Shown here: positions 61,604 through 64,000 of the stretch, one piece after another
How the letters are laid out: the number at the start of each line of letters is the position of its first letter
Numbering within the stretch: position 1 is the first letter of the stretch
Source: Shewanella amazonensis SB2B
GTDB taxonomy: Bacteria; Pseudomonadota; Gammaproteobacteria; Enterobacterales; Shewanellaceae
Direction of reading: 5' to 3'
NCBI RefSeq assembly: GCF_000015245.1
Contig: NC_008700.1
Location: forward strand, 4,166,501 to 4,230,500
DNA length: 64,000 nucleotides
Made by a program: the position numbers and the translations under genes
Notes under the pieces: generated by a model
Databases searched by the model: none
What the model saw: only the letters and a program-made list of their open reading frames with translations
Told to the model about the DNA's origin: nothing

Positions 61604-64000
61604 ATGCAAACCACTTTCAAGCGGCGCCTGCCAAGCCTGGCCACCGCCATGGTGCTGGCCCTGTGCAGCCTCACCCCCATTCAGGCATTCGCCGACCTCC
61701 AAAAAGTCACCGAGGTAGAAGGTATCAGCGAATATCGCCTCGACAATGGTCTCAAGGTACTGTTATTCCCCGACCCCACCAAAGAAACCGTGACAGTGAA
61801 CGTGACTTATAAAGTCGGTTCCAAGCACGAAAACTACGGTGAGACCGGCATGGCCCACCTGCTGGAGCACCTGGTGTTCAAAGGTACCCCCAAGCACAAG
61901 GACATTCCGGCAGAACTGAGCTCCCACGGCGCCCGCCCCAATGGCACCACCTGGACAGATCGCACCAATTACTTCGAGACCTTCGCTGCTACGGAAGAAA
62001 ACATCGACTGGGCCTTGTCGATGGAATCGGACCGCATGGTCAATTCCTTTATCGCCAAAAAAGATCTCGACAGTGAAATGACTGTGGTACGCAACGAGTT
62101 TGAGCGCGGCGAAAACAGTCCTTTTCGCATCACACTGCAACGCATGATGGCGTCTGCCTTTGAATGGCATAACTATGGCAAATCCACCATAGGAGCGCGC
62201 TCTGATTTGGAGAATGTCTCCATCGAACGTCTGCAGGACTTTTACCGCAAGTATTATCAGCCCGACAACGCCACCCTGATTGTGGCGGGTAAGTTTGCAC
62301 CAGAGGACATGCTCAAAAAGATTGAAGCCACCTTTGGCAACATCCCCAAGCCAAACCGCACCATTGAACCACTGTATACAGTCGAACCGGCACAGGATGG
62401 CGAACGTCAGGTTACCGTGCGCCGGGTTGGCGACGTGCAACTGCTCGGCACCATCTACCACGTGCCACCGGGCGCCCATGAAGACTATGCCGCCATCGAT
62501 GTGCTCAATGAAGTACTGTCGGCCACCCCCAACGGCCGCCTCCACAAGTCGCTGGTAGAAGCCAAGCTGGCCTCCTCTGTATTTGGGATGAACTTCCAAT
62601 GGCAAGATCCCGGTGTGGCCATTTTCATGGCCGAGATGGACAAAACGGCCGACATGGATGCCACCCAAAAGGCCCTGCTGGATACGCTGGAGTCCATTCG
62701 CAATACGCCCATTACCGATAAGGAAGTAGAAACGGCCAAGCGTACCCTGCTGAAAAACCTGACTCTTGCCTTCAACTCCTCCGAGCGCGTAGCGCTGGAG
62801 CTGTCTGAGTGGCTGGGTATGGGCGACTGGCGTTTGCTGTTTTTAAATCGTGATCGCCTGGAGAAGGTCAGTGCCGCTGAAGTACAGCGGGTGGCTGAAT
62901 ACTATCTCACCCAGAATAACCGCACCCTGGGGCGCTTTATTCCAGCCGAGAAGCCGGCACGGGTAGAGATTCCTCTGGTGGCCGACGTCGATGCGCTGGT
63001 GAAAGACTATAAGGGCCGCGAGCAGGTGGCACAGGGTGAAGCTTTCGACCCGTCACACACCAACATCGACAGCCGCACCGAAACCCTCACGCTGAACTCA
63101 GGCACCAAGGTGTCTTTGCTGCAAAAAAAGACCCGCGGCGAATCCGTGGTGGTGAGGATAAGCGGCCAGTTTGGCGATCTGCGCAGCCTGTCTGGCAAGA
63201 ATGCCGTTGGCGATGCCGTGGGTGAGATGCTGCTGCGCGGCTCAAGCAAGTACAGCCGCGAGCAAATCAAAGAAGAGCTGGATAAGCTGCAGGCGAGCCT
63301 GCGCATCGGTGGCAGCAATGGCAACCTGTTTGCCTCGGTAGAGACCACCAGGGCCAACCTGTTGCCGGTGCTCGATATCGTCACAGACGTGCTGCGAAAC
63401 CCAAGCTTCCCTGAAAAAGAGTTTGAGCTGTACAAGACTGAAACCAAGGTGGCTATTGAGCAAAACCTGCAGGATCCACAGTCGCTGGCCTTCAATGCCT
63501 ACAGCCGCCACCAGTCGCCCTATGGCAAGGACGACCCGCGTTACGTGGGCACTTTCGAAGAGCAGTTGGCCGAGCTGGATAAGCTCACTCTCAAGCAGGT
63601 GAAGCGTTACCACGGCGATTTCTACAATGCCAAGCAGATGCAGGTGTCCATTATCGGTGACTTCGATAAAGACGCCACAGTCAGCGCCCTGGACACCCTT
63701 ACCAAGGGCTGGAAGAGCAAGCAGACCTATCAGCGTATCGCCTCACCTTATGTGAAGCTCGATGCCTCGCCCATCACCTTCAACACGCCAGACAAGGAAA
63801 ACGCCACCTTTGTGGCCTCCCTCAGCCTGCCTGTGGGTGACATGGATGCCGATGCGCCTGCACTGACCCTGGGTAACTACATCCTTGGCGGCGGCTTCCT
63901 AAGCTCGCGCCTGGCCACCCGTTTGCGCCAGAAAGATGGCCTGAGCTATGGCGCCGGTTCTTTCCTGCGCTTAAGCAGCGAAGATCAGCGTGGCTCCCTG
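61604..64000 (+). CDS. M16 zinc metallopeptidase, 3' end outside window
   Basis: A large periplasmic M16 metallopeptidase of which 799 residues are visible, open to the window end. Signal peptide about residues 1-31, zinc site H-L-L-E-H (residues 85-89) and F-E-R-G-E glutamate region later; second inactive half from about residue 480 with G-D-A-V-G-E-M-L-L-R-G. Family members are usually about 940 residues, so roughly 140 remain downstream. AAGGA lies 10 bp before the ATG. Confidence 0.95.
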   Translation, partial: MQTTFKRRLPSLATAMVLALCSLTPIQAFADLQKVTEVEGISEYRLDNGLKVLLFPDPTKETVTVNVTYKVGSKHENYGETGMAHLLEHLVFKGTPKHKDIPAELSSHGARPNGTTWTDRTNYFETFAATEENIDWALSMESDRMVNSFIAKKDLDSEMTVVRNEFERGENSPFRITLQRMMASAFEWHNYGKSTIGARSDLENVSIERLQDFYRKYYQPDNATLIVAGKFAPEDMLKKIEATFGNIPKPNRTIEPLYTVEPAQDGERQVTVRRVGDVQLLGTIYHVPPGAHEDYAAIDVLNEVLSATPNGRLHKSLVEAKLASSVFGMNFQWQDPGVAIFMAEMDKTADMDATQKALLDTLESIRNTPITDKEVETAKRTLLKNLTLAFNSSERVALELSEWLGMGDWRLLFLNRDRLEKVSAAEVQRVAEYYLTQNNRTLGRFIPAEKPARVEIPLVADVDALVKDYKGREQVAQGEAFDPSHTNIDSRTETLTLNSGTKVSLLQKKTRGESVVVRISGQFGDLRSLSGKNAVGDAVGEMLLRGSSKYSREQIKEELDKLQASLRIGGSNGNLFASVETTRANLLPVLDIVTDVLRNPSFPEKEFELYKTETKVAIEQNLQDPQSLAFNAYSRHQSPYGKDDPRYVGTFEEQLAELDKLTLKQVKRYHGDFYNAKQMQVSIIGDFDKDATVSALDTLTKGWKSKQTYQRIASPYVKLDASPITFNTPDKENATFVASLSLPVGDMDADAPALTLGNYILGGGFLSSRLATRLRQKDGLSYGAGSFLRLSSEDQRGSL

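Noticed and set aside
61763..62668. Minus-strand frame of 301 codons
   Set aside because: Shadow of the M16 peptidase gene, which has clear catalytic motifs.
1..64000. CRISPR arrays, tRNA, rRNA, prophage or insertion sequences
   Set aside because: No regularly spaced repeats with unique spacers, no cloverleaf or rRNA-like stretches and no transposase or integrase genes were seen.

Overview
This 64 kb window reads as gammaproteobacterial chromosome, most probably Shewanella or a close relative. The inference rests on the gene content: a long OsmC-YcaO protein, a TorF-type porin, glutathione reductase, oligopeptidase A, RlmJ and RsmJ, an AbgT transporter, LemA/DUF3137 genes and many LysR and GGDEF proteins. 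It also rests on compact gene packing and strong stem-loop terminators, often of the GCCCCGC-loop-GCGGGGC type. I see no rRNA, tRNA, CRISPR array, intact insertion sequence or prophage. Most of it looks like ordinary core and soft-core chromosome.

Layout. 1-3.3 kb: the end of a sensor histidine kinase, an RluA-type pseudouridine synthase, a membrane diguanylate cyclase and a tiny YqaE/Pmp3-like protein. 3.4-7.7 kb: GcvA-type LysR regulator, penicillin acylase-family hydrolase, pirin. 7.7-11.1 kb (minus strand): VOC protein, glutathione reductase, a Cys-containing secreted protein and a beta-barrel protein. 11.3-18.1 kb: prlC, a thioesterase-like protein, GST, a divergent LysR/NmrA-like pair, tag and a TorF-type porin. 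18.4-22.8 kb: RND efflux adaptor and pump. 22.9-25.2 kb: small proteins, a DUF3137 protein and a YaiI/YqxD protein. 25.5-28.5 kb: secreted subtilisin-like protease and AbgT transporter. 29.1-31.4 kb: LemA, DUF3137 and lytic transglycosylase operon. 31.5-33.3 kb: divergent rlmJ and rsmJ. 33.3-34.8 kb: divergent EamA transporter and MarR regulator with two near-palindromic operators. 34.8-35.8 kb: an AT-rich, apparently decayed kilobase. 35.8-41.8 kb: membrane protein, periplasmic binding protein, OsmC-YcaO protein, thioesterase, acyl-CoA ligase.

41.9-47.9 kb is the most system-like region. A YtrA-type GntR regulator, an ABC ATPase and a multi-pass membrane protein form one operon. Divergent from it are a secreted S33 alpha/beta hydrolase and a NatA/NatB-like ABC exporter, and the 90 bp between them holds a TGTATTAATACA palindrome. 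48-49.2 kb holds small stress-type genes (PspB-like, a 56-residue membrane protein, Hsp20 behind a sigma32-like promoter). 49.6-52.5 kb has a PAS-GGDEF cyclase and several small secreted or membrane proteins. One divergent intergenic region there carries six CGGACA/TGTCCG hexamers in 70 bp. 53.2-56.9 kb is a TetR-HlyD-ATPase-permease export operon on the minus strand. 57-61.4 kb has a PAP2 phosphatase, a GlxA-type regulator, and a response regulator translationally coupled to an HPt protein. The window ends inside a large M16 metallopeptidase.

The best candidates for undescribed biology are the GntR-controlled double ABC/hydrolase locus, the CGGACA hexamer array, the terminator-like hairpin in the abgT leader (attenuator or sRNA end), the paired DUF3137 genes around LemA, and the three convergent gene pairs whose stop codons interlock over 4 bp. 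All of these are sequence-based inferences.
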